From Sphingobium sp. SCG-1 (GTDB lineage: Bacteria; Pseudomonadota; Alphaproteobacteria; Sphingomonadales; Sphingomonadaceae), in NCBI RefSeq assembly GCF_002953135.1, contig NZ_CP026372.1, positions 3,645,501-3,709,500 on the forward strand: a stretch of DNA of 64,000 bases, read 5' to 3'. Positions 1 through 7,893 of this stretch are shown in pieces (position 1 is the stretch's first letter; the number at the start of each line of letters is the position of its first letter). A program made the position numbers and the translations under genes. The notes below the pieces were generated by a model. That model had not been told where the DNA came from. It made no database searches and worked only from the letters and a program-made list of their open reading frames with translations.

Positions 1-231
1 GCGCCTTGCACGGCTGTCGGCTATGATGCTCTCTATCGTCGCATCCGTTTCCGGCGACGCCAGCCCCTCCTCGATCATCGCGCGAAGGTTCCGCAACTTC
101 TCCTCCGCCTCCTGATCGCGCCGCATCAGATCGCGCACATAGTCGCTGGTGCTGCTGTAACGGCCCTCGGCCACACGCGTTTCCGCCCAGTTTTTCAGGC
201 CGTCGGGAAGGGATACATTCATCTGTGCCAT
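1..231 (-). CDS. ParD-like ribbon-helix-helix antitoxin (partial, runs off the left edge)
   Basis: Read on the minus strand from an ATG at 231, the 77 visible codons begin MAQMNVSLPDGLKNW and include SSTSDYVRDLMRR, the hallmark of ParD/CopG-type type II antitoxins. Such proteins dimerise through an N-terminal ribbon-helix-helix that binds the operon promoter, while a C-terminal tail masks the partner toxin. Family length is about 80-95 residues, so only the last few residues and the expected downstream RelE/ParE toxin lie outside the window. A second in-frame ATG at codon 4 could be the true start. The family call rests on the motif; which toxin it neutralises cannot be seen. Confidence 0.8.
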   Translation of the reverse strand, partial: MAQMNVSLPDGLKNWAETRVAEGRYSSTSDYVRDLMRRDQEAEEKLRNLRAMIEEGLASPETDATIESIIADSRARR

Positions 232-352
232 GCGCGCACCTATACAATTTCGCGCTAACTTTGGCAACGCGCCTACGTCACTTTCCTAGGCCACCCCACC
301 GAAGTCCAATCCCCCTGTCCTACAACTAACCAAATGGGCTACATTACCGCCC

Positions 353-1105
353 ATGACGAAACCTACTCGCCCCGCAAAGAAGTCCCGGCCGGACATCCCC
401 TACAACCCTGTGCCGCTGCGCGAGCGGCATGATGGTTGGACAGCCGATCGCCAGACAGACTTCATCGATGCGCTGGCGGCAACAGGGTGCGTCACGGATG
501 CGGCGCGTGCGGTGGGCTTGTCCGTCCGCAGCGCCTATCGACTGCGCGCAAATCCCGGGGCGGGGAGCTTTCGGCTGGCCTGGGACAATGCGCTTGAATA
601 TGCGATTCTGCGATTGGAGGATGCGGTGACGTCCCGCGCGATAAAGGGCGTGCCGATCCCGCATTATTATCAGGGCAAGAAAGTGGGTGAGCATCGCCGC
701 TATGATGAGCGGCTGGCCCAGTTCCTGCTGCGCGTGCGTCGGCCCGCATTCTATGGCCGCCCCGCCGAAGAGGTCGACTTTGCCATTCCCAGTGACCTCT
801 ATGCCGTCGCGCTGGAGCGAGCGATTTCGCGGCTCCAGCCGGGCGTAGCGGCACGCCATGCCCACCGCCCGCACCCAAGCTGGCTACAGGGCGTGACGCC
901 CGATGCGATGGAACCGCCGCCGCCTCCCCCGAACATGTCCCAAGCGGAAATGACGGCATACTATAGGAAAGACCTGGAAAAATTCCTGGCTGCGGAGCGT
1001 GAGAAAGAGCGCATCCTTAAAGCGAAGGCGGAGGAACGCGACGGTCTTCAAGGTTCGGATTGGCTCGACCCCAATTTGCCTGAAGGAGAGGCAAGCGGGG
1101 GGTGA
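353..1105 (+). CDS. Hypothetical protein with helix-turn-helix-like N-terminus
   Basis: A 250-residue soluble protein. Residues about 35-65 (DFIDALAATGCVTDAARAVG followed by LSVRSAYRLR) look like a helix-turn-helix of the type seen in small terminase-like and resolvase-like DNA-binding proteins. The middle is basic and Arg-rich (RRYDERLAQFLLRVRRPAFYG). The C-terminus is Pro-rich (EPPPPPPN), then strongly charged (KDLEKFLAAEREKERI), probably helical. I believe similar uncharacterised proteins occur in sphingomonads, but I assign no function. It stands alone, divergent from the antitoxin, with 121 bp between the two starts. DNA binding is inferred from the motif only. Confidence 0.7.
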   Translation: MTKPTRPAKKSRPDIPYNPVPLRERHDGWTADRQTDFIDALAATGCVTDAARAVGLSVRSAYRLRANPGAGSFRLAWDNALEYAILRLEDAVTSRAIKGVPIPHYYQGKKVGEHRRYDERLAQFLLRVRRPAFYGRPAEEVDFAIPSDLYAVALERAISRLQPGVAARHAHRPHPSWLQGVTPDAMEPPPPPPNMSQAEMTAYYRKDLEKFLAAEREKERILKAKAEERDGLQGSDWLDPNLPEGEASGG

Positions 1106-1193
1106 CGTAGCGTGACTTTCGTGACCTTCCGGCATTTTTCCGGGCGCGCGCGGCGGCTCTGCCGACACCGGACATTAACTCTCCTGCGCTAAG

Positions 1194-1379
1194 ATGGCCG
1201 CCATGTTCGGTCCCCGTTACGCCCGCCTGTTCAAAAGCCGCTGGGCCGCGCTCCTTTGGGCCGCGGGTATCCTCTTCACCGCATGGTCCTTCGCCAGCGA
1301 GCAGCCCGGCGCGGATGGCGATGCCAACGCGCAAGCCGCCAGCGACACGCAGGTCGCGGCGCTGGTGAACGCCTTCTAA
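1194..1379 (+). CDS. Small single-pass membrane protein, unknown function
   Basis: A 61-residue ORF with a basic N-terminus (RYARLFKSR), one hydrophobic helix at about residues 17-34 (WAALLWAAGILFTAWSFA) and a short polar acidic tail ending SDTQVAALVNAF. This pattern suits an inner-membrane anchor with a periplasmic tail, or an uncleaved signal. ATGs at 1194 and 1203 are both possible; neither has a clear Shine-Dalgarno sequence. It lies 95 bp upstream of yebC in the same direction and may be co-transcribed with it. The base composition and hydrophobic profile look coding, but I do not recognise the family. Confidence 0.55.
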   Translation: MAAMFGPRYARLFKSRWAALLWAAGILFTAWSFASEQPGADGDANAQAASDTQVAALVNAF

Positions 1380-1474
1380 CGCGCAGGTCGCTCCGCCGCA
1401 CACCCCTGTTGCCAGCCGCAGCGCCCGCCGCTAGACAGCCCGCTTCAATTCTCAGTATATGTCAGGAGCAGGCC

Positions 1475-2218
1475 GTGGCCGGCCATAGTAAATTCAAGAA
1501 CATCATGCACCGCAAGGGCGCGCAGGATAAGAAGCGCTCCGCCACATTCTCTAAGCTCTCGCGCGAAATCACCGTCGCGGCGAAGATGGGCATGCCGGAT
1601 CCGGACATGAACCCGCGCCTCCGCCTCGCGGTCAACGCGGCCAAGGCGCAGTCGATGCCCAAGGACAATATCCAGCGCGCGATCGACAAGGCCACGCAGG
1701 CGGGCGGCGAGGATTACGAGGAAATCCGCTATGAGGGTTACGGCCCCGGCGGCGTCGCGATCATCGTGGAAGCGCTGACCGACAATCGCAACCGCACCGC
1801 GACCAACGTGCGCACGGCGTTCAGCAAGAACGGCGGCAATCTGGGCGCGAGCGGCGCAGTGTCGCATGGCTTCGACCGGATGGGCCTCATCACCTATCCC
1901 GCCGGTGCTGGCGATGCCGACAGCATCTTCGAAGCGGCCCTGGAAGCAGGCGCGGAGGATGTAGCCTCGAACGAGGACGAGCACGAGATCTGGACCGCGA
2001 TGGACGCGCTGCACGAAGTCGCCAAGGCGCTGGAGACCAAGCTGGGAGAGGCTGATAGCGCCAAGCTCGCATGGAAGCCGCAGACCACCGTCGAAGTGGA
2101 CGAGAACAACGCCGCCTCGCTCCTGAAGCTGGTCGATGCGCTGGAAGACGATGACGACGTGCAGACCGTCTGGGGCAATTACGAAGTGTCCGAAGACGTG
2201 CTGGAGAAGCTCGGCTGA
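1475..2218 (+). CDS. yebC: YebC/PmpR (TACO1) family protein
   Basis: 247 residues, the usual family length. The N-terminus AGHSKFKNIMHRKGAQDKKR is the diagnostic YebC signature, and the three-domain pattern follows through the YEGYGPGGVAIIVEALTDN block to an acidic C-terminus. The open frame extends upstream to 1256, but the conserved N-terminus fixes the start at the GTG at 1475, preceded by CAGGAG at 1463-1468. The family has been described both as DNA-binding regulators and as a ribosome-associated factor that helps translate difficult (proline-rich) sequences. Its position directly before ruvC-ruvA-ruvB is widely conserved. The last codons overlap the ruvC start. Confidence 0.96.
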   Translation: MAGHSKFKNIMHRKGAQDKKRSATFSKLSREITVAAKMGMPDPDMNPRLRLAVNAAKAQSMPKDNIQRAIDKATQAGGEDYEEIRYEGYGPGGVAIIVEALTDNRNRTATNVRTAFSKNGGNLGASGAVSHGFDRMGLITYPAGAGDADSIFEAALEAGAEDVASNEDEHEIWTAMDALHEVAKALETKLGEADSAKLAWKPQTTVEVDENNAASLLKLVDALEDDDDVQTVWGNYEVSEDVLEKLG

Positions 2219-2703
2219 TCCTGCTCGGGCTTGACCCCGGCCTTAGCACGACCGGCTGGGGGCTGATCGCGGTGGACGGCAATCGCCTCAGCCACATCGC
2301 CAATGGGCAGATCAAGACGGACACGAAGGCCGCACTCGCCGCGCGATTGCTGGCGCTGGACGCGGCGCTGACAGACCTGATCTTGCAACATCGGCCTAGC
2401 GCCGCGGCAGTGGAGGAAGTGTTCGTCAACGCCAATCCGCAATCGACGCTGAAACTGGGGCAGGCGCGCGGCATCTGCCTGCTGAACGCAGCGAAATCGG
2501 GGATCGAGGTCGGCGAATATGCAGCGAGGCTGGTCAAGAAATCGGTCGTCGGGGTCGGCAATGCCAGCAAGGATCAGGTGCACGCGATGATCGCCCGCCT
2601 CCTCCCCGGCGCCGTCATCGCAGGGCCGGATGCGGCGGACGCACTGGCGGTCGCGATCACCCATGCCCATCACAATGCGACGGCTCGCCGGATCGGGCGC
2701 TAA
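2215..2703 (+). CDS. ruvC: Crossover junction endodeoxyribonuclease RuvC, probably with a CTG start
   Basis: RuvC is the dimeric nuclease that cuts Holliday junctions brought to it by RuvAB. The acidic catalytic residues are all visible: D7 in LLGLDPGLSTTGWG, E in AAVEEVFVNANPQSTLKLGQ, and two D in GPDAADALAVAITHAHH. The conserved N-terminus is encoded from 2215, but this frame has no ATG, GTG or TTG between a stop at 2152 and a GTG at 2272, which would delete D7. A CTG at 2215 sits 8 nt after GGAG (2203-2206) and overlaps the yebC stop as CTGA. That start gives 162 residues, close to the family's 165-175. Initiation by coupling to yebC is inferred. Confidence 0.9.
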   Translation: MILLGLDPGLSTTGWGLIAVDGNRLSHIANGQIKTDTKAALAARLLALDAALTDLILQHRPSAAAVEEVFVNANPQSTLKLGQARGICLLNAAKSGIEVGEYAARLVKKSVVGVGNASKDQVHAMIARLLPGAVIAGPDAADALAVAITHAHHNATARRIGR

Positions 2704-2750
2704 CACTTCCCAATTGCACCGCCGCGCGAAATGACGCTAAAGAACATAAC

Positions 2751-3356
2751 ATGATCGCGAAACTATCAGGCCGCCTCGACAGCACCGGCATCGACCATGC
2801 GGTCATCGACGTGGGAGGCGTTGGCTATCTGGTCGGTGCGTCCTCGCGCACCCTATCGGCGCTCGGGGTCGTTGGGGAAGCCGTGACCATCCACACCGAG
2901 ATGCTGGTCAGCGAAGACGCGATCCGCCTGATGGGCTTTGCGAGCGCAGAGGAGCGTGATTGGTTCCGCCTGCTGACCGGCGTGCAGGGCGTGGGCGCAC
3001 GCGTGGCGCTGGCGATCCTCTCCGCGCTGGAACCCGCCGAAGTCCACCGCGCCATCGCGATGGGCGACAAGGCAATGGTCGCGCGCGCGAACGGCGTGGG
3101 GCCGAAACTCGCCATGCGCATCGTCAACGAGTTGAAGGACAAGATCGGCGTGGCGCCTGCGGGCGCTGCAATGGCGGCGGGAATGGTTGCGCTGCCGACC
3201 GGAAGCCACGGCACAGACGCCGTATCGGCGCTGCAGAACCTGGGCTTCAGGCCGGGTGAGGCCAGCGCGGCAGTCGCGGCGGCCGAAGCGGACCTCGGCG
3301 ACGGCGCATCGCTGGATGCGCTGGTGCGGCTGGCGCTGCGGAAAGCGGCGAAGTGA
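2751..3356 (+). CDS. ruvA: Holliday junction branch migration complex subunit RuvA
   Basis: 201 residues with the normal three-domain layout. An N-terminal OB fold (MIAKLSGRLDSTGIDHAVIDVGGVGYLV) is followed by two helix-hairpin-helix motifs (LLTGVQGVGARVALAIL, then ANGVGPKLAMRIVNEL). A flexible Ala/Gly-rich linker leads to a C-terminal three-helix domain (DAVSALQNLGFRPGEASAAV) that binds RuvB. RuvA tetramers hold the four-way junction open while RuvB drives branch migration. The gene lies 47 bp after ruvC and only 7 bp before ruvB, so ruvCAB should be one transcript. Confidence 0.97.
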   Translation: MIAKLSGRLDSTGIDHAVIDVGGVGYLVGASSRTLSALGVVGEAVTIHTEMLVSEDAIRLMGFASAEERDWFRLLTGVQGVGARVALAILSALEPAEVHRAIAMGDKAMVARANGVGPKLAMRIVNELKDKIGVAPAGAAMAAGMVALPTGSHGTDAVSALQNLGFRPGEASAAVAAAEADLGDGASLDALVRLALRKAAK

Positions 3357-3363
3357 GCGGTAG

Positions 3364-4386
3364 ATGACCGACACCGACCGAATCATCACCCCCGCCCGCC
3401 GTGCGGAAGATGTCGACGCCGCACTCCGGCCCAAGACGCTCGACGAGTTCGTCGGTCAAAAGGCGGCGCGGGAGAACCTGCGCATCTTCATTCAGGCCGC
3501 GCGGCAGCGGGGCGAAGCGCTCGACCATGTGCTGTTCTTCGGACCGCCGGGTCTGGGCAAGACCACGCTGGCGCAGATCGTCGCCAAGGAAATGGGCGTC
3601 GGCTTTCGCGCCACCTCCGGCCCCGTCATCGCCAAGTCGGGCGATCTGGCCGCGCTGCTGACGAACCTCGACGAGGGCGACGTACTGTTCGTGGACGAAA
3701 TCCACCGCCTCGCGCCGGCCGTCGAGGAAATCCTCTACCCCGCGATGGAGGATCGCGCGCTCGACCTGATGATCGGCGAAGGACCATCGGCCCGCTCCGT
3801 CAGGATCGACTTGCCCCGCTTCACGCTGGTGGGCGCGACGACGCGGCAGGGGCTGCTGACAACACCACTCCGCGACCGCTTCGGCATCCCGGTGCGACTG
3901 CAATTCTACACTGTGCAGGAGCTCGAACTGGTGGTGCGCCGCGCCGCCGGGCTGTTGGGGCTCACGCTCACCGACGACGGTTCCACCGAAATTGCACGCC
4001 GCTCACGAGGCACTCCGCGCATATCCGGACGGCTGCTGCGGCGCGTGCGCGATTTCGCCAATGTCGCGGGCCATGAGGTGGTGGACGCAAAGATCGCGGA
4101 CGCCGCGCTGTTGCGGCTGGACGTCGATCATCTCGGCCTAGACCAAATGGACCGGCGCTACCTGATGATGATCGCAGATATATACCGCGGCGGGCCGGTC
4201 GGCGTGGAAACGCTTGCCGCCGGTCTGTCCGAACCGCGCGATACGATCGAGGAAGTGATCGAGCCCTATCTCATCCAGCTCGGACTGATAGCCCGTACCG
4301 CACGCGGTCGGTGCCTGAACGCCGGCGGATGGAAGCATCTCGGCCTCAATCCGCCGGAGGGCGCACAGGAGGGGCTATTCGACTAA
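3364..4386 (+). CDS. ruvB: Holliday junction branch migration DNA helicase RuvB
   Basis: 340 residues, full length. The AAA+ motor carries Walker A GPPGLGKT (60-67), Walker B LFVDE (108-112), sensor I GATT (157-160) and the arginine-finger region LRDRFG (169-174). The C-terminus holds the winged-helix domain that contacts DNA (MDRRYLMMIADIYRGGPVGVETLA). Two RuvB hexamers flank a RuvA-bound junction and pump DNA by ATP hydrolysis. It ends the yebC-ruvC-ruvA-ruvB group; the next genes are on the other strand. Confidence 0.98.
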   Translation: MTDTDRIITPARRAEDVDAALRPKTLDEFVGQKAARENLRIFIQAARQRGEALDHVLFFGPPGLGKTTLAQIVAKEMGVGFRATSGPVIAKSGDLAALLTNLDEGDVLFVDEIHRLAPAVEEILYPAMEDRALDLMIGEGPSARSVRIDLPRFTLVGATTRQGLLTTPLRDRFGIPVRLQFYTVQELELVVRRAAGLLGLTLTDDGSTEIARRSRGTPRISGRLLRRVRDFANVAGHEVVDAKIADAALLRLDVDHLGLDQMDRRYLMMIADIYRGGPVGVETLAAGLSEPRDTIEEVIEPYLIQLGLIARTARGRCLNAGGWKHLGLNPPEGAQEGLFD

Positions 4387-4398
4387 AGCCAGCCCGCC

Positions 4399-4614
4399 TC
4401 ACGCGAATATGTCGCGGTCCTTGTTCTCTTGGATCGGCTGCGGAACGGGTAGTTGGCTATGGTCCATCTCCGCAGATTCCCACCCATCCGGCTTCGTGGC
4501 CCGCAGAAACGGCGCGAACCAGGCCTCGGCGATCTTGTAGGGCATCGCCCATAAGGCAAACAGAGGATTGGCGGCCGCCAAGCGGTCCATGGCTGTCGTT
4601 CCGGTGAAGTCCAT
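4399..4614 (-). CDS. Small conserved-looking hypothetical protein
   Basis: A 71-residue ORF starting MDFTGTTAMDRLAAANP with a W/P/F-rich middle (LFALWAMPYKIAEAWFAPFL) and an acidic polar tail (IQENKDRDIFA). The start at 4614 has a good ribosome-binding sequence, AGGA with 8-nt spacing, which favours a real gene. The central amphipathic stretch could associate with a membrane, but there is no clear transmembrane helix. It converges with ruvB with only 12 bp between the ends and lies just downstream of the PRC-barrel gene, so the two minus-strand genes may be co-transcribed. Family not recognised. Confidence 0.55.
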   Translation of the reverse strand: MDFTGTTAMDRLAAANPLFALWAMPYKIAEAWFAPFLRATKPDGWESAEMDHSQLPVPQPIQENKDRDIFA

Positions 4615-4676
4615 AGTCTCAATCCTTCAGACGCAAAAAAGGGCGAGGCGCTGACCGCACCTCGACATGCAAAATA

Positions 4677-5054
4677 TCAGTAGCCCAGACCGTAATAACC
4701 AAAGACCGTCGAACCATAGGCTTTGTCATAGGCAGGTTCTTGCCCGCTTTCGTAGGAAGGAGCGCCCTGCAGCCGCTCCTTGTCCATATCCACGACATAG
4801 CCCTTCAGGTCTGTGTCGTAGGTCAGCACATCCCACGGCAAGGGATGATATCTCTCACCCACGCCAAGGAATCCGCCGAAACTCATCACGGCATAGCTCA
4901 CCTTGCCGCTTCGCTTGCCAACCATGAAGTGATGCACGCTGCCCAGCTTCTCGCCATCGGGATTATAGACGCTGGTGCCCTCGACCCTGTCCGACGCAAT
5001 CAAGTTATGCGCCTCGTCTCTTTCAAGAACTCCGCTATCCATGTCATATGCCAT
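4677..5054 (-). CDS. PRC-barrel domain protein
   Basis: 125 residues built around one PRC-barrel fold at about 15-95 (ASDRVEGTSVYNPDGEKLGS, HHFMVGKRSGKVSYAVMSFG, PLPWDVLTYD), then a Tyr/Gly-rich tail. Cytoplasmic PRC-barrel proteins of this size are common in alphaproteobacteria and often belong to stress regulons; their biochemical role is mostly unknown. The start at 5054 has a strong AGGAGA site. An EcfG-like promoter (GGAAC at 5111-5107, GGTT at 5090-5087, minus strand, 16-nt spacer) lies 32 bp upstream and would fit general-stress control. Confidence 0.85.
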   Translation of the reverse strand: MAYDMDSGVLERDEAHNLIASDRVEGTSVYNPDGEKLGSVHHFMVGKRSGKVSYAVMSFGGFLGVGERYHPLPWDVLTYDTDLKGYVVDMDKERLQGAPSYESGQEPAYDKAYGSTVFGYYGLGY

Positions 5055-5086
5055 GATACGTCTCCTTTTTGAGGGGGTTCGCTATC

Positions 5087-5111
5087 AACCGGGCTAACCT
5101 GCGATAGTTCC
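5087..5111 (-). promoter_or_regulatory. EcfG-type general-stress promoter candidate (PRC-barrel gene)
   Basis: On the minus strand GGAAC occupies 5111-5107 and GGTT 5090-5087, separated by 16 nt. The alphaproteobacterial EcfG sigma factor recognises GGAAC-N16/17-(C)GTT. The site deviates only in the first base of the -10 element and matches exactly as GGAAC-N17-GTT. It lies 32 bp before the start codon. Confidence 0.5.
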
Positions 5112-5251
5112 CGTCTTTCCGCGCCAATGGCTACAGCTGAAAGCGTATCGGCAGCATAACCGACCAAACGCCCCGTCGCGCCGACCAGTTGCTGGCAGCT
5201 CCGCTATTTTACGCCTTTGCCCCTCAAGCCGATCATGGTTAAACGGCGCGC

Positions 5252-5743
5252 ATGAGCCTTGCGCCCCTAGCCCTTCCCGATCCGCCAGCGGACATGCGTC
5301 CAGCGGCCGGACAATTCGTCAGAGGCGTCCATTATTTCCCAGTGCGCGTTTACTTCGAGGACACCGATCTTTCAGGTGTCGTCTATCATGCCAACTATTT
5401 ACGCTACATGGAGCGCGCGCGTTCCGATATGCTGCGTTTGGCCGGGATCGACCAACGCGAACATCATGAAGGTGGGGACGGCGTCTATGCCGTGGCCGAT
5501 GTCGCCATAGCCTATCGCCGCCCCGCTCGGCTGGACGACGACCTCCTTATCCGCAGCCACGTCACCGCAATTGGCGCGGCAACCTGTTCCATTCATCAGA
5601 CGGTCATGCGAGACGGGGAAATAGTGACCGACGGGGACGTAACCGCCGCATATCTAACGCCACAGGGCCGCCCGCAACGGCAGCCAAAGCCCTGGATCGA
5701 CATTTTCAAGCGCCTTGCCCAAGGGGAAGATCCTTCTTCATGA
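5252..5743 (+). CDS. ybgC: Tol-Pal system-associated acyl-CoA thioesterase YbgC
   Basis: 163 residues with a single hot-dog fold of the 4-hydroxybenzoyl-CoA thioesterase/YbgC type. The active-site block VYFEDTDLSGVVYHANYLRY at about residues 34-53 contains the catalytic aspartate and the conserved Tyr-His pair. YbgC hydrolyses short or long acyl-CoA esters and sits at the head of tol-pal operons in many Gram-negatives, where a link to phospholipid metabolism at the membrane is suspected. An N-terminal extension of about 28 residues precedes the fold. The stop overlaps the tolQ start (ATGA), indicating coupled translation. Confidence 0.93.
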   Translation: MSLAPLALPDPPADMRPAAGQFVRGVHYFPVRVYFEDTDLSGVVYHANYLRYMERARSDMLRLAGIDQREHHEGGDGVYAVADVAIAYRRPARLDDDLLIRSHVTAIGAATCSIHQTVMRDGEIVTDGDVTAAYLTPQGRPQRQPKPWIDIFKRLAQGEDPSS

Positions 5744-6441
5744 CCATGCCCGCCCTGACCCTCGCCACAGACGCCGCGACCATTTCGCCGCTCGCGCTGT
5801 TCCTTCAGGCCGATATCGTAGTGAAGGCCGTGATGCTCGGCCTGTTGCTCGCCAGCATCTGGACATGGGCGATCATCATTGGCTTTGGCTTTACCCTTCG
5901 CCGCACGCGCAAGGCGTCGGCGACCTTCGAGAGCGACTTCTGGCAAACTGAGGACATCGACCGCTTCTACGAGACACGCGCGAAGGCTGACCTGCCGAGC
6001 GCAAAGGTAATGGCGGCCGGCGTGTCCGAATGGCGGCGGTCGACAGCTTCCAAGACAATCGACCGGGAAGGTACGCGCGATCGCCTGTCCACCGCAATGA
6101 GCAGCGCGTCGGCGGCGGAGGTGGACCGGCTGTCCGACCGGCTGAACATCCTCGCCACGATCGGTAGCGTCGCGCCATTCGTCGGCCTGTTCGGCACCGT
6201 GTGGGGCATCATGCGCGCATTCACGTCAATCGCGGCGGAGCAGAACAGCAGCCTTGCGGTGGTCGCGCCGGGCATCGCGGAGGCACTGTTCGCGACTGCC
6301 ATCGGCCTGTTCGCTGCCATCCCCGCCGTTATCGCCTACAACCGCTTCAGCCACGCCATCAACCGCCTTGAAGCGGGCATGCACCGCTTCGCTGACGCCT
6401 TTTACGCGACGCTCAGCCGCGAACTGGAAAGCCAGCGCTAA
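5740..6441 (+). CDS. tolQ: TolQ, proton-channel subunit of the Tol-Pal system
   Basis: 233 residues of the MotA/TolQ/ExbB family. One transmembrane helix lies at about 20-46 (DIVVKAVMLGLLLASIWTWA). A cytoplasmic loop follows, then two more helices at about 140-165 (LNILATIGSVAPFVGLFGTV) and 175-205 (VVAPGIAEALFATAIGLFAA). TolQ pentamers surround TolR dimers in the inner membrane and convert proton flow into movement of TolA, which keeps the outer membrane attached at the division site. The gene overlaps ybgC by 4 bp and shares one base with the tolR start (TAATG). Confidence 0.96.
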   Translation: MTMPALTLATDAATISPLALFLQADIVVKAVMLGLLLASIWTWAIIIGFGFTLRRTRKASATFESDFWQTEDIDRFYETRAKADLPSAKVMAAGVSEWRRSTASKTIDREGTRDRLSTAMSSASAAEVDRLSDRLNILATIGSVAPFVGLFGTVWGIMRAFTSIAAEQNSSLAVVAPGIAEALFATAIGLFAAIPAVIAYNRFSHAINRLEAGMHRFADAFYATLSRELESQR

Positions 6442-6911
6442 TGTCAATGAGCGGACCACCTTCCACACGCCGCGGCGGGCGCCGCGCGCCGATGGCTGAC
6501 ATCAACGTCACACCGCTGGTCGACGTGATGCTGGTGCTGCTCATCATCTTCATGGTGACCGCGCCGCTGCTGGTGACAGGCGTTCCGGTGAACCTGCCCG
6601 ATAGTAAGGCCAAGGGGCTGGATCAGGATCAGAAGCCTACCCTTGTGTCGCTCGACCGAAATGGCGGGCTATTCGTGGATGACACCGAGATCAGCATGGG
6701 TGACTTGCCGGGGCGGCTGGCCGAAATCCGCGCCGCCAATGCGGGCATGGAGCCGCCGCAGATCTTCCTGCGTGCTGACACGGCGCTCGATTACGGCCGG
6801 GTGATGGACGTGATGGGCGAGTTGAGCGCCGCGGGCCTCAACAAAGTCGCGCTCGTCAGCACCAGCGCCAGCGAAGGCGCGCCCGCCACTCGTTCCACTA
6901 CCCAGCTCTAA
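6441..6911 (+). CDS. tolR: TolR, Tol-Pal system stator/peptidoglycan-binding subunit
   Basis: 156 residues of the ExbD/TolR family. A basic N-terminus is followed by the signature ADINVTPLVDVMLVLLIIFM, which carries the single transmembrane helix and the protonatable aspartate D28 (equivalent to E. coli D23). The periplasmic domain ends with DYGRVMDVMGELSAAGLNKVAL-type segments typical of the family. TolR couples the TolQ channel to the cell wall. The start codon shares a base with the tolQ stop; tolA follows after 13 bp. Confidence 0.96.
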   Translation: MSMSGPPSTRRGGRRAPMADINVTPLVDVMLVLLIIFMVTAPLLVTGVPVNLPDSKAKGLDQDQKPTLVSLDRNGGLFVDDTEISMGDLPGRLAEIRAANAGMEPPQIFLRADTALDYGRVMDVMGELSAAGLNKVALVSTSASEGAPATRSTTQL

Positions 6912-6924
6912 GCCCATACTCACG

Positions 6925-7893
6925 ATGGAACGCACGGAGAAAATCGGATTTGGGATCGCGACGGCGGCGCATGTGCTACTGTTCGGTATCCTCTCGACCG
7001 GGTTCCTGTCGACACCCAATCCGATGAAACTCAATTCACCGCCGATGGACGTGAGCCTGGTGGATGAAGTCGCGCTGCAATCTGCCGCACCGCAAATCTC
7101 ACGCCAACCGCCGCCTCCCAGCGTCGCACCCGAAGTGGGAGAAACCGCCGAGCCTGCGCCCGCCGAACCCGTGCCCAGCCCGCCGGAACCCACGCCACCT
7201 GAGCCGACACCGCCGCCGCCGCGCCCGGTTCCGAGGCCTACCCCTAAACCCGCACCGACTACGCGCCCGGCGGAAAAAGCCAAGCCTAAGCCGGCCGCGC
7301 CCAAGCCCACGCCGGAAAAGGCTAAACCCGCAAAGCCCACGCCGCCCGTTGAGCGCGCCAAGCCAGCGCCTGCGAAGGCAAAACCTGCTGCCGCCAAGCC
7401 CGTTCCGGCAAAGGCAACTGCCAAGAAGCCCACTGCCGCCAAACCCGCAGCGGCAACCGGCAAGGGCAAGACCGATAGGCCGAAAGGATCTCAACTCGGC
7501 CCCGACTTCCTGAAGGGCATTCAGGGAGAAGCGCCGCGTAGCCCTGCCCCGGCTGCGCCCGCCGCAAACGTCATTGGCGCGAAGCAGAAGGCAGCGCTCG
7601 ATTCCGAAATCCGGCGGCAGTTGAAACCGCATTGGAAGGCTCCGACCGGCGCGGACGCCGAGCAGTTGCGCACGATCGTTGCGGTCGAGTTGACGCCGAA
7701 CGGGGCCATCTCCGGTTCACCCGAAGTCGTGGATACGACAGGCATCACTGCAAGCAATCGCGCGCAGGTGAAGCTGCATCAGGAACTCGCGGTGAAGGCC
7801 ATCCGGCTGGCGGCACCGTTCAAATTGCCGCCGGACCTGTATGACGGCTGGAAATCCCTCCGCATCGCATTCGACAAGAGGCTATCGCAATGA
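6925..7893 (+). CDS. tolA: TolA-like periplasm-spanning protein
   Basis: 322 residues in the TolA arrangement. An N-terminal membrane anchor at about 7-29 (IGFGIATAAHVLLFGILSTG) is followed by a long low-complexity Pro/Lys/Ala-rich segment at about 60-200. The globular C-terminal domain at about 215-322 has IRRQLKPHWKAP and LTPNGAISGSPEVVDTTG, the TonB/TolA-type fold. TolA links the TolQR motor to TolB and Pal at the outer membrane. The middle is richer in proline (PEPTPPEPTPPPPRPVPRP) than the helical E. coli domain II, so a more extended shape is likely. The stop overlaps tolB by 4 bp. Confidence 0.9.
   Translation: MERTEKIGFGIATAAHVLLFGILSTGFLSTPNPMKLNSPPMDVSLVDEVALQSAAPQISRQPPPPSVAPEVGETAEPAPAEPVPSPPEPTPPEPTPPPPRPVPRPTPKPAPTTRPAEKAKPKPAAPKPTPEKAKPAKPTPPVERAKPAPAKAKPAAAKPVPAKATAKKPTAAKPAAATGKGKTDRPKGSQLGPDFLKGIQGEAPRSPAPAAPAANVIGAKQKAALDSEIRRQLKPHWKAPTGADAEQLRTIVAVELTPNGAISGSPEVVDTTGITASNRAQVKLHQELAVKAIRLAAPFKLPPDLYDGWKSLRIAFDKRLSQ

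Noticed and set aside
353..1105. Phage terminase small subunit
   Set aside because: The helix-turn-helix is similar, but no large terminase, portal or other phage gene lies nearby, so I kept it as hypothetical.
4383..4622. The 79-codon minus frame overlapping 4399-4614
   Set aside because: It is Arg/Trp/Pro-rich and is the shifted shadow of the better-supported 71-codon frame with a ribosome-binding site.
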